Positions 35,147 through 43,265 of a DNA stretch of 52,110 nucleotides are shown in pieces. Each line of letters opens with the position of its first letter. Position 1 is the first letter of the stretch. Both the position numbers and the translations under genes were made by a program. The DNA lies in the NCBI GenBank assembly GCA_025357545.1, contig JANXPB010000066.1:1-52110 (forward strand), in the 5' to 3' direction. A model generated the notes under the pieces. The model had not been told where the DNA came from. It worked only from the letters and a program-made list of their open reading frames with translations, and did no database searches. The DNA comes from Holophagaceae bacterium. Its GTDB lineage: Bacteria; Acidobacteriota; Holophagae; Holophagales; Holophagaceae.

Positions 35147-35519
35147 GCTGCTGCTGGTGGAGGACAACGAGTTCAACCGGGATGCGCTCACCCGGCATCT
35201 CACGCGCCGGGGTTTTGAGGTCATTTCGGCGCGGGATGGAGTGGAGGGCCTGGCCGCCGCCACCCGCGAATGCCCTGACCTCATCCTCATGGACATGGGC
35301 CTGCCGGATCTGGACGGCCAGGACGCCACGCGCCTGCTGCGGCAGAGTGAAGCCACCGCCGGCATTCCAGTGATTGCGCTGACCGCCCACGCCATGGAGA
35401 CCGACCGCGAAGATGCCCTGGAGTCTGGCTGCGACGATTTTGAGACCAAGCCCGTGGATGTGGCGCGGTTGGTGGGGAAGATCCAGGCCCTGCTCCAGGC
35501 GCGGTTGGAAAGGAGCTGA
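35139..35519 (+). CDS. single-domain response regulator (CheY-like)
   Basis: The 126-residue protein is only a receiver: LLVEDNEFNRD acidic patch, phospho-Asp in LILMDMGLPDLDG, Thr in ALTAHAM and Lys in FETKPVD. It has the style of receivers usually fused to hybrid kinases and here appears as a separate protein. The ATG overlaps the kinase stop by 8 bp with a GGGGGAGG site upstream, which indicates coupled translation. With no output domain, it must act through protein contact or as a phosphate sink. Confidence 0.92.
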   Translation: MPRLLLVEDNEFNRDALTRHLTRRGFEVISARDGVEGLAAATRECPDLILMDMGLPDLDGQDATRLLRQSEATAGIPVIALTAHAMETDREDALESGCDDFETKPVDVARLVGKIQALLQARLERS

Positions 35520-35630
35520 GTCGGCCCACTTGCCGTCGGTGGTACAAATGACTGAACTCATCCACCCCTTGTCCACGCCCCATCCAGGGCGCCCTGTGGC
35601 CCCGGCCGCGGCTCTCCCAGAGGAGGAACC

Positions 35631-37784
35631 ATGCGCCTGAGCGCCGTGCTGTCCTCGCTGGGGCTGCTGCTGAGCCTTGCGCCCGCACTGGCCCAGGTAG
35701 TCCCAGGGCCACCGTCGCCCCGGGGAGAGGACAAGCCCCTGAAGGACCTGATGGAGCTCATGAACACCCACGTGGTGTCGGCCTCCAAGACGCTGGAGAA
35801 GATCTCCGACGCACCAGCCACGGTGATCGTGCTGAGCCGGACGGATATCGAGGAGCGGGGCTACACGGAATTATCGCAAATTCTGGACGACCTGCCGGGC
35901 ATGGACGTGGTCCGTTCCTATGGAGCGAATTATTTCAAGAACTACTGGCGGGGCTACCGCAATGACATTGGCGAGCCCTTCCTGGTGTTGGTGGATGGGG
36001 TGGCCTTCAACCACCTGTGGTTTGGCACCGCCGACACGCCCCTGGTCACCTATCCCCTGTCGGCCGTCGACCGGGTGGAGGTGGTCTATGGGCCCGCCTC
36101 GGCGGTCTACGGCGCTGACGCCTTCATGGGCGTCATCAACCTCATCACCCGCAAGGCCAAGGGGGATGGCGCCTCCGTGCGGGGTAAGCTCACCCGCGGC
36201 GCTTTCGGAACGAAGATCGCGGACCTCTCGGCCATCTACCGCAGCGGCGACCTGGTGTTCAGCGTCGCGGCGCGGAGCGACCAGGGGAACGTGGACGAAC
36301 GCGCCGCCGAGGGCTACGAATACACCAAGGCCAAGTACTACGCGAACCGCGCCCTCTGGGGTTCCGTGGTGGATGATCCGAACCTGGCCGGGAGTGCGCG
36401 GTCCGAACATCAGCACCATGCCGTGGATGCGAGGCTCACCTGGGGCGACACGGAATTCGGCGTGCAACAACTCTGGATCTCATCGGGCTTCGGCACGGCC
36501 TATTCTGCCGACCAATCCCAGAGCCTGGGCCGCTGGACCCGGCCCGAGACCAGTGTCTATGTCCGCCAGCCCATCACCCTGGGCGACCGGGTGACCAGCA
36601 CCATCCTGGTGCGCTTCCGCCGCAGTGATGTGGACAAGGATTCCTTCGACGTGGAATCCGCCTACGGGTATGGCAACGGCACCAGCACTGTGCTCACCCA
36701 TTACGAGGTGCTGGATTCCAGCCTGGGCTACACCCAGGATTTCGAATTCAAGGCCACGGAAAACCTGTCCTTCAACGCTGGCCTCAAGTACGAACAGAAA
36801 ATCTTGCAGAAGGCCTACGAGACGGCCTTGGGGGGACTGCAGCCCAATGATTCCTTGGGCGACGCCAACCATTTCAGTACGAGCGACCGTGGCGTCTACC
36901 TGCAGGGTCGCTGGCGGCTCGACCCATCCAACCAGTTGCACGTGGGGCTGCGCTCGGACACCAATTCCATCTATGGCACCGCGAACACCCTGCGCGGCGG
37001 CTACGTGGGCACCTTCGGGAACTGGAGCCTCAAGGCCCTCTACGGGCAGGCTTACGAGGAGCCTACGGCGCGGCTGCTCTATGGGGCCACCTCTGGCACC
37101 GGAGCCAACGCCAACCTGCGTCCGGAGACCTCCAACACCACCGAATTGAGCGCCGGCTACACCCAGAAATCCTTCAGCCTGAGCCTGGATGTCTACCACG
37201 TGAAGAACGCCGGCAAGATCCAGAAGATCAACGGAGCCGTGGTGAATTCGGGCGATCAGGCCATCGTCGGTGCCGACCTGGGCGCGCACTGGATCGTGCC
37301 CGTGGGCTTCGCGCGGCAGTGGAAGGTATGGGGCTACTATTCGCACTATTTCACAGCCCATGACGTCACGGCGGGACCGACCGGCAGCCTGACCACCCGC
37401 AGCGGCGACCTGGCGGACAACAAGGTTTGGCTGGGGTCCACCCTGGTCTGGAACCGCCACTTCAGCGGCACCGCCCTGGCGCGGGTCATCGGCTCCCGGC
37501 CTACCGTGGTGAGCAACCCGGTGCGGGAGGTGGGCGCTTATGGAACCCTGGATCTCATCCTCAACCTGAAGGATCTCTGGATCGAAGGATTGGGGTTTTC
37601 CCTTCGGGTGGCGAATCTGGCGGACCGGACCTACTTCCAGCCGGGCCTGCGGGATGCAGGAGCAGGCTTGACTCCGGGCGGGTTCAAAGCGGCGGGCGCC
37701 TGGAAGGGTTCCGGCAGCTATTACAACTCCCTGCTGCCCCAACCGGGGCGCTCGGTGGAATTCTCGCTGACCCTTCGCTTCTGA
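35631..37784 (+). CDS. TonB-dependent receptor
   Basis: The 717-residue outer-membrane receptor has a signal peptide (about 1-22), an N-terminal plug domain (about 55-165; ISDAPATVIVLSRTDIEERGY, then DVVRSYGANYFKNYWRGYRND, VEVVYGPASAVYGADAFMGVINLIT in parts) and a 22-strand-type barrel ending in the terminal Phe of VEFSLTLRF, the BamA recognition signal. No TonB-box can be fixed with confidence. The substrate is unknown; the plug type is shared with cobalamin- and siderophore-like receptors. It follows the receiver gene by 111 bp and a GAGGAGGAACC ribosome site, probably the effector or sensor partner of the YfiR-kinase cluster. Confidence 0.93.
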   Translation: MRLSAVLSSLGLLLSLAPALAQVVPGPPSPRGEDKPLKDLMELMNTHVVSASKTLEKISDAPATVIVLSRTDIEERGYTELSQILDDLPGMDVVRSYGANYFKNYWRGYRNDIGEPFLVLVDGVAFNHLWFGTADTPLVTYPLSAVDRVEVVYGPASAVYGADAFMGVINLITRKAKGDGASVRGKLTRGAFGTKIADLSAIYRSGDLVFSVAARSDQGNVDERAAEGYEYTKAKYYANRALWGSVVDDPNLAGSARSEHQHHAVDARLTWGDTEFGVQQLWISSGFGTAYSADQSQSLGRWTRPETSVYVRQPITLGDRVTSTILVRFRRSDVDKDSFDVESAYGYGNGTSTVLTHYEVLDSSLGYTQDFEFKATENLSFNAGLKYEQKILQKAYETALGGLQPNDSLGDANHFSTSDRGVYLQGRWRLDPSNQLHVGLRSDTNSIYGTANTLRGGYVGTFGNWSLKALYGQAYEEPTARLLYGATSGTGANANLRPETSNTTELSAGYTQKSFSLSLDVYHVKNAGKIQKINGAVVNSGDQAIVGADLGAHWIVPVGFARQWKVWGYYSHYFTAHDVTAGPTGSLTTRSGDLADNKVWLGSTLVWNRHFSGTALARVIGSRPTVVSNPVREVGAYGTLDLILNLKDLWIEGLGFSLRVANLADRTYFQPGLRDAGAGLTPGGFKAAGAWKGSGSYYNSLLPQPGRSVEFSLTLRF

Positions 37785-37896
37785 AGTGGCCACTGGGGGC
37801 GGACAGGGTGTGACCTCCGGCACATCCGAGGGGCCGGTGGGAATGACAGTGGGCGAAACCCCTGGGTGGGGAGTAGCTTCCTTGGGAGGTGGGGCC

Positions 37897-38322
37897 ATGG
37901 TCGACAAGCTCCTGGTTGGAATCGATTTCTCGCCCGCGTCCAGGCGCGCGCTGGACCGCGGGGTGGAGTGGGCCGGCCGGCTGGGGGTTCCACTGGTCGT
38001 GCTGCACGTCCTGCCCTTGCCCGCGCCGATGCCCTTCGGGGCCGGCATGGACGTGCCGCCCACCCTGCCGGAAACCGGCTGGTTCGACCGCATGGAGGCC
38101 GACACCGCCAAAACCCTGCAGGACTGGGTGAAGGGCATTCCTGATGTCCAGACCCGGATCGTATGGGGCACTCCCTCGGTCAAGCTGCTGGAAAATTCGG
38201 ACGCAAACACGCTGCTGCTGGTGGCGCAGAAGAGCCATTCCAAATTCGAGCACCTGTTCTTCGGGAGCACCGCCGCCCACGTGGCGCGGGAAGCCCCGTG
38301 CGATGTGCTGGTGGTGCGGTAG
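37897..38322 (+). CDS. universal stress protein (UspA family)
   Basis: The 141-residue single Usp domain shows the KLLVGIDFSP start, VVLHVLPLP strand and the C-terminal FFGSTAAHVAREAPCDVLVVR. The usual ATP loop G-x2-G-x9-G(S/T) is changed: the segment reads KSHSKFEHLFFGSTA, which keeps only the GST end, so nucleotide binding is uncertain. ATG 37897 has a GGGAGG site. It is 116 bp upstream of formate dehydrogenase and may share its control, as Usp genes often sit with anaerobic or redox enzymes. Confidence 0.88.
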   Translation: MVDKLLVGIDFSPASRRALDRGVEWAGRLGVPLVVLHVLPLPAPMPFGAGMDVPPTLPETGWFDRMEADTAKTLQDWVKGIPDVQTRIVWGTPSVKLLENSDANTLLLVAQKSHSKFEHLFFGSTAAHVAREAPCDVLVVR

Positions 38323-38438
38323 CCCCTGAAATGTGACGGCCATCAACAAACCCCCGTGCAGCTTGCGGGCGGCGCGGCCTGACAGGACGCTGAAAGTCAC
38401 TGCGCGTCCTTTCGCGGTGAAGGAAAGGGCGGCCCTCC

Positions 38439-41135
38439 ATGCCAGAACGCATCAGCTTCACTGTGAATGGCACCCTCCTGGAAACCCGCCAGGGAGCCAC
38501 CCTGCTGGAAGCCCTGTCCGAAGCAGGCGCGGAGGTGCCTAGCCTGTGCCACGATCCGCGTATCCATGCCGTCTCCGCCTGCCGCCTGTGCGAAGTCGAG
38601 GTGGCAGGACATGAGCGCAACCCCTGCGCCTGCGCCACCCCAGTGCAAGCGGGCATGGTGGTGCGCACCCATACCCCGGAGTTGGAGAAGTATCGCAAGG
38701 GCATCCTGGAATTGCTGGCCCGGGAGCATCCGGCCGACCCGGCGGGCCTCTTCAAGGGCAAGCCCTTCGCCCGGTGGATGGCCCATTACGGAGTGACGCC
38801 CCAAGGCTTGCGGCGTCCGGAGCTGGAAGACCGTTCCCACCCCTACATCCACCTGGACATGGCCCGCTGCATTGAGTGCTACCGCTGCGTCCACATTTGC
38901 CAGGAAGTGCAGGGGCAGTTCGTCTGGACCGTCACCAACCGCGGCGCGGCATCGAAAATCGTGCCCCAGGCCGGGGCGACCCTACTGGAGAGTTCGTGCG
39001 TGAGCTGTGGCGCTTGTGCAGACTCTTGCCCCACGGGCGCCATCGCGGACGCTTCGGTGGGGGAACACGGCCCGCCCGCCCTTTGGACCCGGACCACCTG
39101 CCCCTACTGCGGCACCGGCTGCGAAATGAATGTGGGCGTGACGGACGACCGCATCGTCCAGGTGCTGCCCGTGCTGGACTCCCCGGTGAGCAAGGGCCAT
39201 CTGTGTGTGAAGGGCCGCTATGGCACTGGTTTCGTGGAGGCTCCCGACCGGGTGCTGCACCCCATGGTGCGGCGGGCGGGAACCTGGGTCCAGGTGTCCT
39301 GGGACGAGGCCCTCTTGGAAGCGGCCAAGGTGTTGCGCCGAGCGCGGGACACCCACGGCGCCCAGGCCCTGGGGGTGCTGGGTTCGTCCCGCTCCACCAA
39401 TGAGGAATCCTACCTGGTGCAGAAGCTGGCGCGCATCGCCCTCGACACCAACAGCGTGGACTGCTGCGCGCGGGTCTGCCACGGCCCCAGCGCCGCCGGG
39501 CTGGGGCTGGTCTTCGGCACGGGCGCGGCCACCAACGGCTTCGACGACATCGAAGCGGCCGCGCTCATCCTGGTGGTGGGCTGCAATCCCACGGAAAACC
39601 ACCCCATCGTCGGCGCCCGCATCAAACAGCGCGCCCTCGCGGGCGTGCCCCTCATCGTCATCGACCCCCGGAGAACGGAACTGGCCGGTTATGCCCGGGT
39701 CCACCTCGCCTTGCGGCCCGGCACGAACATGCCGCTATTCTGCGCCATGGCCCGGGTGATCCTGGACGAGGAGCTGGAGGACCTCGCCTTCATCAATCAT
39801 CGGACCGAAGGCCTAGACGCCTTCTGCGAGTCCTTGAGCGAATGGACGCCGGAACGCGCCGCGGAGATCTGCGGCGTGGCCGCCGAGGACATCCGCTGCG
39901 CGGCACGGCTCTACGCCACGACGGTCCCGGCCATGAGCCTGCACGGGCTTGGCGTGACCGAACATATTCAAGGCACGGACGGCGTGGCGGCCCTCGCCTA
40001 CCTGGCCATGCTCACGGGCAATGTTGGAAAAGCCGGCAGCGGCGTGAATCCCCTGCGCGGCCAGAACAATGTACAGGGCACAGCCAACATGGGCTGCGAG
40101 CCGGCGCGGCTCACGGGCTATCAGAAGATCGATGTGGCCCGGGAACTCCACGAACAGGTGTGGGGCACGCGGATCCCCGAGGCCCCGGGGCTGACCTTGT
40201 TGAAGATGCTGGATGCCGCAGGAGAGGGCAAGTTGAAGGCGATGCTCGTCTTCGGCTACGACGTGCTGCTCTCCAGCGCGAACATGTGGGAGGCCGCCCG
40301 GGCCCTGGCGCAGCTGGATGCGCTGGTGGTGGTGGACCTCTTCATGAACGAGACGGCCCGGGCCTTCGGCACGGTGTTCCTGCCGGCGGCCAGCTCCTTC
40401 GAAAAGGAAGGCACCTTCATGAACGCCGAGCGGCGCATCCAGCGGGTTCGGCAGGCCGTGACCCCCAGAGGGGAATCGAAATCGGACCTGGAGATCGCCT
40501 GCCTGCTGGGCCGGAGTCTGGGCTTCGAAAAGGACTTCCGCTTCACGGATGCGGCCTCTGTATGGGAAGAGATCCGCCAAGTCTGGCCCGTGGGCCAAGG
40601 CATCACCTATGAGCGGCTGGAACAGGGTGGGATCCAATGGCCCTGCGCTTCCGTGGAACATCCGGGCACCCGCGTGCTGCACACCAAAACCTTTCCAGTG
40701 GGGCCGCGGGCTGCCTTCCGGGCCATGGACTACCGGCCCAGCGAGGAAAGGGCTTCCGAAGCCTTCCCGCTCATCCTGAACACGGGTCGCTCGCTCTACC
40801 ATTTCAACGCGGCGACCATGACGGGGCGCACCCGCAACCGCGAACTCGGCGCCGACGACTGGATCCAGATGCACCCCAAGGATGCCTCCCGGTTCACCTT
40901 TGCTCGTGGGGATGCGGCTCGGATCGAGAGCGCCCATGGAACGTTTGAAGGGCGGGTCTGGATCACCGATGAGGTGCGGGAGGGCGAACTCTTCTCGACC
41001 TTCCACCGGGTCGAGGCCCTGGTGAACCAAGTCACCGGGACGGGCCGGGATCCCGTCACGCACACGCCGGAATTCAAGGTGACCGCCGTGCGGGTGACGC
41101 GCCCTGGGACCCGGGCCGGTGGTCAAGGCCGTTAG
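38439..41135 (+). CDS. molybdenum/tungsten formate dehydrogenase alpha subunit (Cys type)
   Basis: The 898-residue protein has the FdhA-like multi-cluster layout: N-terminal [2Fe-2S] ferredoxin domain (CHDPR, CRLC, CAC), a [4Fe-4S] Cys cluster region (CIECYRCVHIC near 147 and SCVSCGACADSCPTG near 187), then the bis-MGD catalytic domain beginning CPYCGTGCEMNVG. The metal-ligand position is Cys347 in CCARVCHGP, where selenoenzymes have Sec, so it needs no Sec machinery. The C-terminus has the cofactor-binding LNTGRSLYHFN and a TRPGTRAGGQ tail. Partner subunits (diaphorase, fdhB, fdhD) are absent from the window, so the electron acceptor is not known. Ribosome site GGAAAGG. Confidence 0.93.
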   Translation: MPERISFTVNGTLLETRQGATLLEALSEAGAEVPSLCHDPRIHAVSACRLCEVEVAGHERNPCACATPVQAGMVVRTHTPELEKYRKGILELLAREHPADPAGLFKGKPFARWMAHYGVTPQGLRRPELEDRSHPYIHLDMARCIECYRCVHICQEVQGQFVWTVTNRGAASKIVPQAGATLLESSCVSCGACADSCPTGAIADASVGEHGPPALWTRTTCPYCGTGCEMNVGVTDDRIVQVLPVLDSPVSKGHLCVKGRYGTGFVEAPDRVLHPMVRRAGTWVQVSWDEALLEAAKVLRRARDTHGAQALGVLGSSRSTNEESYLVQKLARIALDTNSVDCCARVCHGPSAAGLGLVFGTGAATNGFDDIEAAALILVVGCNPTENHPIVGARIKQRALAGVPLIVIDPRRTELAGYARVHLALRPGTNMPLFCAMARVILDEELEDLAFINHRTEGLDAFCESLSEWTPERAAEICGVAAEDIRCAARLYATTVPAMSLHGLGVTEHIQGTDGVAALAYLAMLTGNVGKAGSGVNPLRGQNNVQGTANMGCEPARLTGYQKIDVARELHEQVWGTRIPEAPGLTLLKMLDAAGEGKLKAMLVFGYDVLLSSANMWEAARALAQLDALVVVDLFMNETARAFGTVFLPAASSFEKEGTFMNAERRIQRVRQAVTPRGESKSDLEIACLLGRSLGFEKDFRFTDAASVWEEIRQVWPVGQGITYERLEQGGIQWPCASVEHPGTRVLHTKTFPVGPRAAFRAMDYRPSEERASEAFPLILNTGRSLYHFNAATMTGRTRNRELGADDWIQMHPKDASRFTFARGDAARIESAHGTFEGRVWITDEVREGELFSTFHRVEALVNQVTGTGRDPVTHTPEFKVTAVRVTRPGTRAGGQGR

Positions 41136-41362
41136 GCTGCCACTACGCCAACCAGGCAGGACTGGGAGTGCAGGGAATGGGAGCCGCGGGCAAGCTCGGG
41201 TCAGTCCGGTATCCTGATGGGCCGGGCTGGAAACTCACCATGGAATATTTTGGGTTTCCAATCCTGAGGTGAAGCGGCTTCTGGGGATGGTCATCGTGCG
41301 GAATCAAGGGACATGCGGCTCCTGGACTTTCAGTCCGAGCCTTCGAAGCAAGCGGTGTGTGC

Positions 41363-43180
41363 ATGGCTGAGGTCAAGCAACCGAAGGTGGATACTGCGCG
41401 GGCCTGGCGGGAAGCGCGGGCGCTGCTCTACGCCCACCGCAAGTCCCTGGCCATCGGCACCCTGCTGATGCTCGTCAGCCGCTTGGCGGGACTGGTGCTG
41501 CCCGCCAGCACCAAGTACCTGATCGATGAAGTGATCGGGCATCGCAATCTGGCGATGCTCATGCCGCTGGCCCTGGCCGCGGGGCTCGCCACCCTGGTGC
41601 AGGCCGTGGCGAGCTATGCCAATTCCCAGGTGGTGAGCGTCGCGGCCCAGCGCGCCATCATGGCCATGCGCCAACGGGTGCAGGACCACATGCTGCGCCT
41701 GCCCATCCGCTACTTCGATTCCACCAAGAGCGGCATCGTCATCGCCCGGGTGATGAACGACGCGGAAGGCATCCGCAACCTGGTGGGCACCGGCCTGATT
41801 CAGCTCGTGGGCGGCGTGCTGACCGCGATCATCTCGCTGGGCGTGCTGTTCTGGCTGAACTGGAAGCTGACCTTGGCCACGCTGATCTTCCTGGGGGCTT
41901 TCGGCGGCGCCATGGCCATGGCCTTCCGCAAGCTGCGGCCTCTCTTCCGCCAGCGCAGCGAGATCACCGCCGACATCACCGGGCGGCTCGCGGAATCCGT
42001 GGGCGGGGTCCGCATCCTGAAGGTCTACGTGGCTGAGGACCGGGAATCGAAGATCTTCGCCGAGGGCGCCGACCGGCTCTTCCGCAACATCGCGGGCACC
42101 ATCACGGGCACCAGCGCCATTACGGCCTTCTCCACCGCCATCATCGGCGCCGTGGGCGTGCTCATCATGATCATCGGCGGGCGCGCCATCTTCGCTGGAA
42201 CCATGACCCTGGGCGATCTCATCATGTACACCTTCTTCGTAGGGCTCCTCGCGGCGCCGGTGGTGCAGATCGCCAATATCGGCACCCAGGTGAGCGAGGC
42301 CTTCGCCGGGCTGGACCGCATCCGCGAGATCCTCGACATGCCCACCGAGGACCAGGAGGATCTCCAGCGCGCGCCCCTGCCCGAAGTCGAAGGCCGCGTG
42401 GAATTCCGCGACGTGCGGTTCGAATACGAGGAGAAAACGCCAGTGCTCCGCGGTATCTCCTTCGAGGTGAAGGCCGGCGCCACTGTCGCGCTGGTGGGTT
42501 CCAGCGGGTCGGGGAAGAGCACCATCATTTCGCTGGTCATGGCCTTCAACCATCCGCAACAGGGCAGAGTCCTGGTGGACGGCCAGGACGTGGAATCGGT
42601 GCGCCTGCGGGATTACCGGAGCAAGCTGGGCGTGGTGCTCCAGGACAATTTCCTGTTCGATGGCACCGTGGCGGACAATATCGGCTTCGCCAAGCCCAGC
42701 GCAACACGGGAGGAACTCGAGGCCGTGGGCCGCATCGCCCACGTGAACGAATTCGTGGACCGCTTCGAGCTCGGCTACGACACCATCGTGGGCGAGCGGG
42801 GCGTCAAGCTGTCGGGCGGCCAGCGGCAGCGGGTGGCCATCGCCCGGGCCATCCTGGCGGACCCGCGCATCCTGATCCTGGACGAGGCCACCTCCAGCCT
42901 AGACAGCGAGAGCGAAGCCCTGATCCGAGATGGCTTGAAGACATTGCGGGCGGGCCGCACCACCTTCGTCATCGCGCACCGCCTCAGCACTATCGAGAGT
43001 GCGGACCAGATCCTGGTGGTGGAACAGGGCGAGATAGTGGAGCGCGGCACCCATGCGGAGCTCATGGCCGCGCAAGGCCGCTACAAGCAGCTCCACGACC
43101 GCCAGCACGGCATCGAAGAGGACCAGTTCATCAATCCTGGCGAGGACTTCACACTGCCCCAGGAGAGCGGCAAGCTCTGA
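41363..43180 (+). CDS. ABC transporter, permease-ATPase half-transporter (MsbA/exporter type)
   Basis: The 605-residue half-transporter has six membrane helices (about residues 25-310) fused to an ATPase domain: Walker A GSSGSGKST, Q-loop LQDNFLFDGT, signature LSGGQRQRVAIAR, Walker B ILILDEATSSLD and switch IAHRLST. This layout is typical of MsbA-like lipid and drug exporters that work as homodimers. The true cargo cannot be told. Start may be ATG 41363 or GTG 41357; no strong ribosome site is visible. It lies 228 bp after formate dehydrogenase and 85 bp before the DUF5916 gene. Confidence 0.92.
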   Translation: MAEVKQPKVDTARAWREARALLYAHRKSLAIGTLLMLVSRLAGLVLPASTKYLIDEVIGHRNLAMLMPLALAAGLATLVQAVASYANSQVVSVAAQRAIMAMRQRVQDHMLRLPIRYFDSTKSGIVIARVMNDAEGIRNLVGTGLIQLVGGVLTAIISLGVLFWLNWKLTLATLIFLGAFGGAMAMAFRKLRPLFRQRSEITADITGRLAESVGGVRILKVYVAEDRESKIFAEGADRLFRNIAGTITGTSAITAFSTAIIGAVGVLIMIIGGRAIFAGTMTLGDLIMYTFFVGLLAAPVVQIANIGTQVSEAFAGLDRIREILDMPTEDQEDLQRAPLPEVEGRVEFRDVRFEYEEKTPVLRGISFEVKAGATVALVGSSGSGKSTIISLVMAFNHPQQGRVLVDGQDVESVRLRDYRSKLGVVLQDNFLFDGTVADNIGFAKPSATREELEAVGRIAHVNEFVDRFELGYDTIVGERGVKLSGGQRQRVAIARAILADPRILILDEATSSLDSESEALIRDGLKTLRAGRTTFVIAHRLSTIESADQILVVEQGEIVERGTHAELMAAQGRYKQLHDRQHGIEEDQFINPGEDFTLPQESGKL

Positions 43181-43231
43181 CAGCCGGGTGCCGAAGGATC
43201 CCCTAAACCCGAAAAAGCCAGGGGCGTAAGC

Positions 43232-43253
43232 CACTACGAACAAACTCGTAGTG
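43232..43253. promoter_or_regulatory. perfect hairpin before the DUF5916 gene
   Basis: CACTACGA and TCGTAGTG form a perfect 8-bp stem with a six-base loop (ACAAAC). The right arm ends in GTG, at the edge of the likely ribosome site GAGGG (43253) for ATG 43266. It could be an operator, a terminator remnant for the ABC gene (no T tract), or a leader hairpin that affects start access. Confidence 0.4.
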
Positions 43254-43265
43254 AGGGTCTTTCCG

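Noticed and set aside
39460-39490. Selenocysteine site in formate dehydrogenase
   Set aside because: The codon at the metal-ligand position is TGC (Cys), and no TGA occurs inside the frame.
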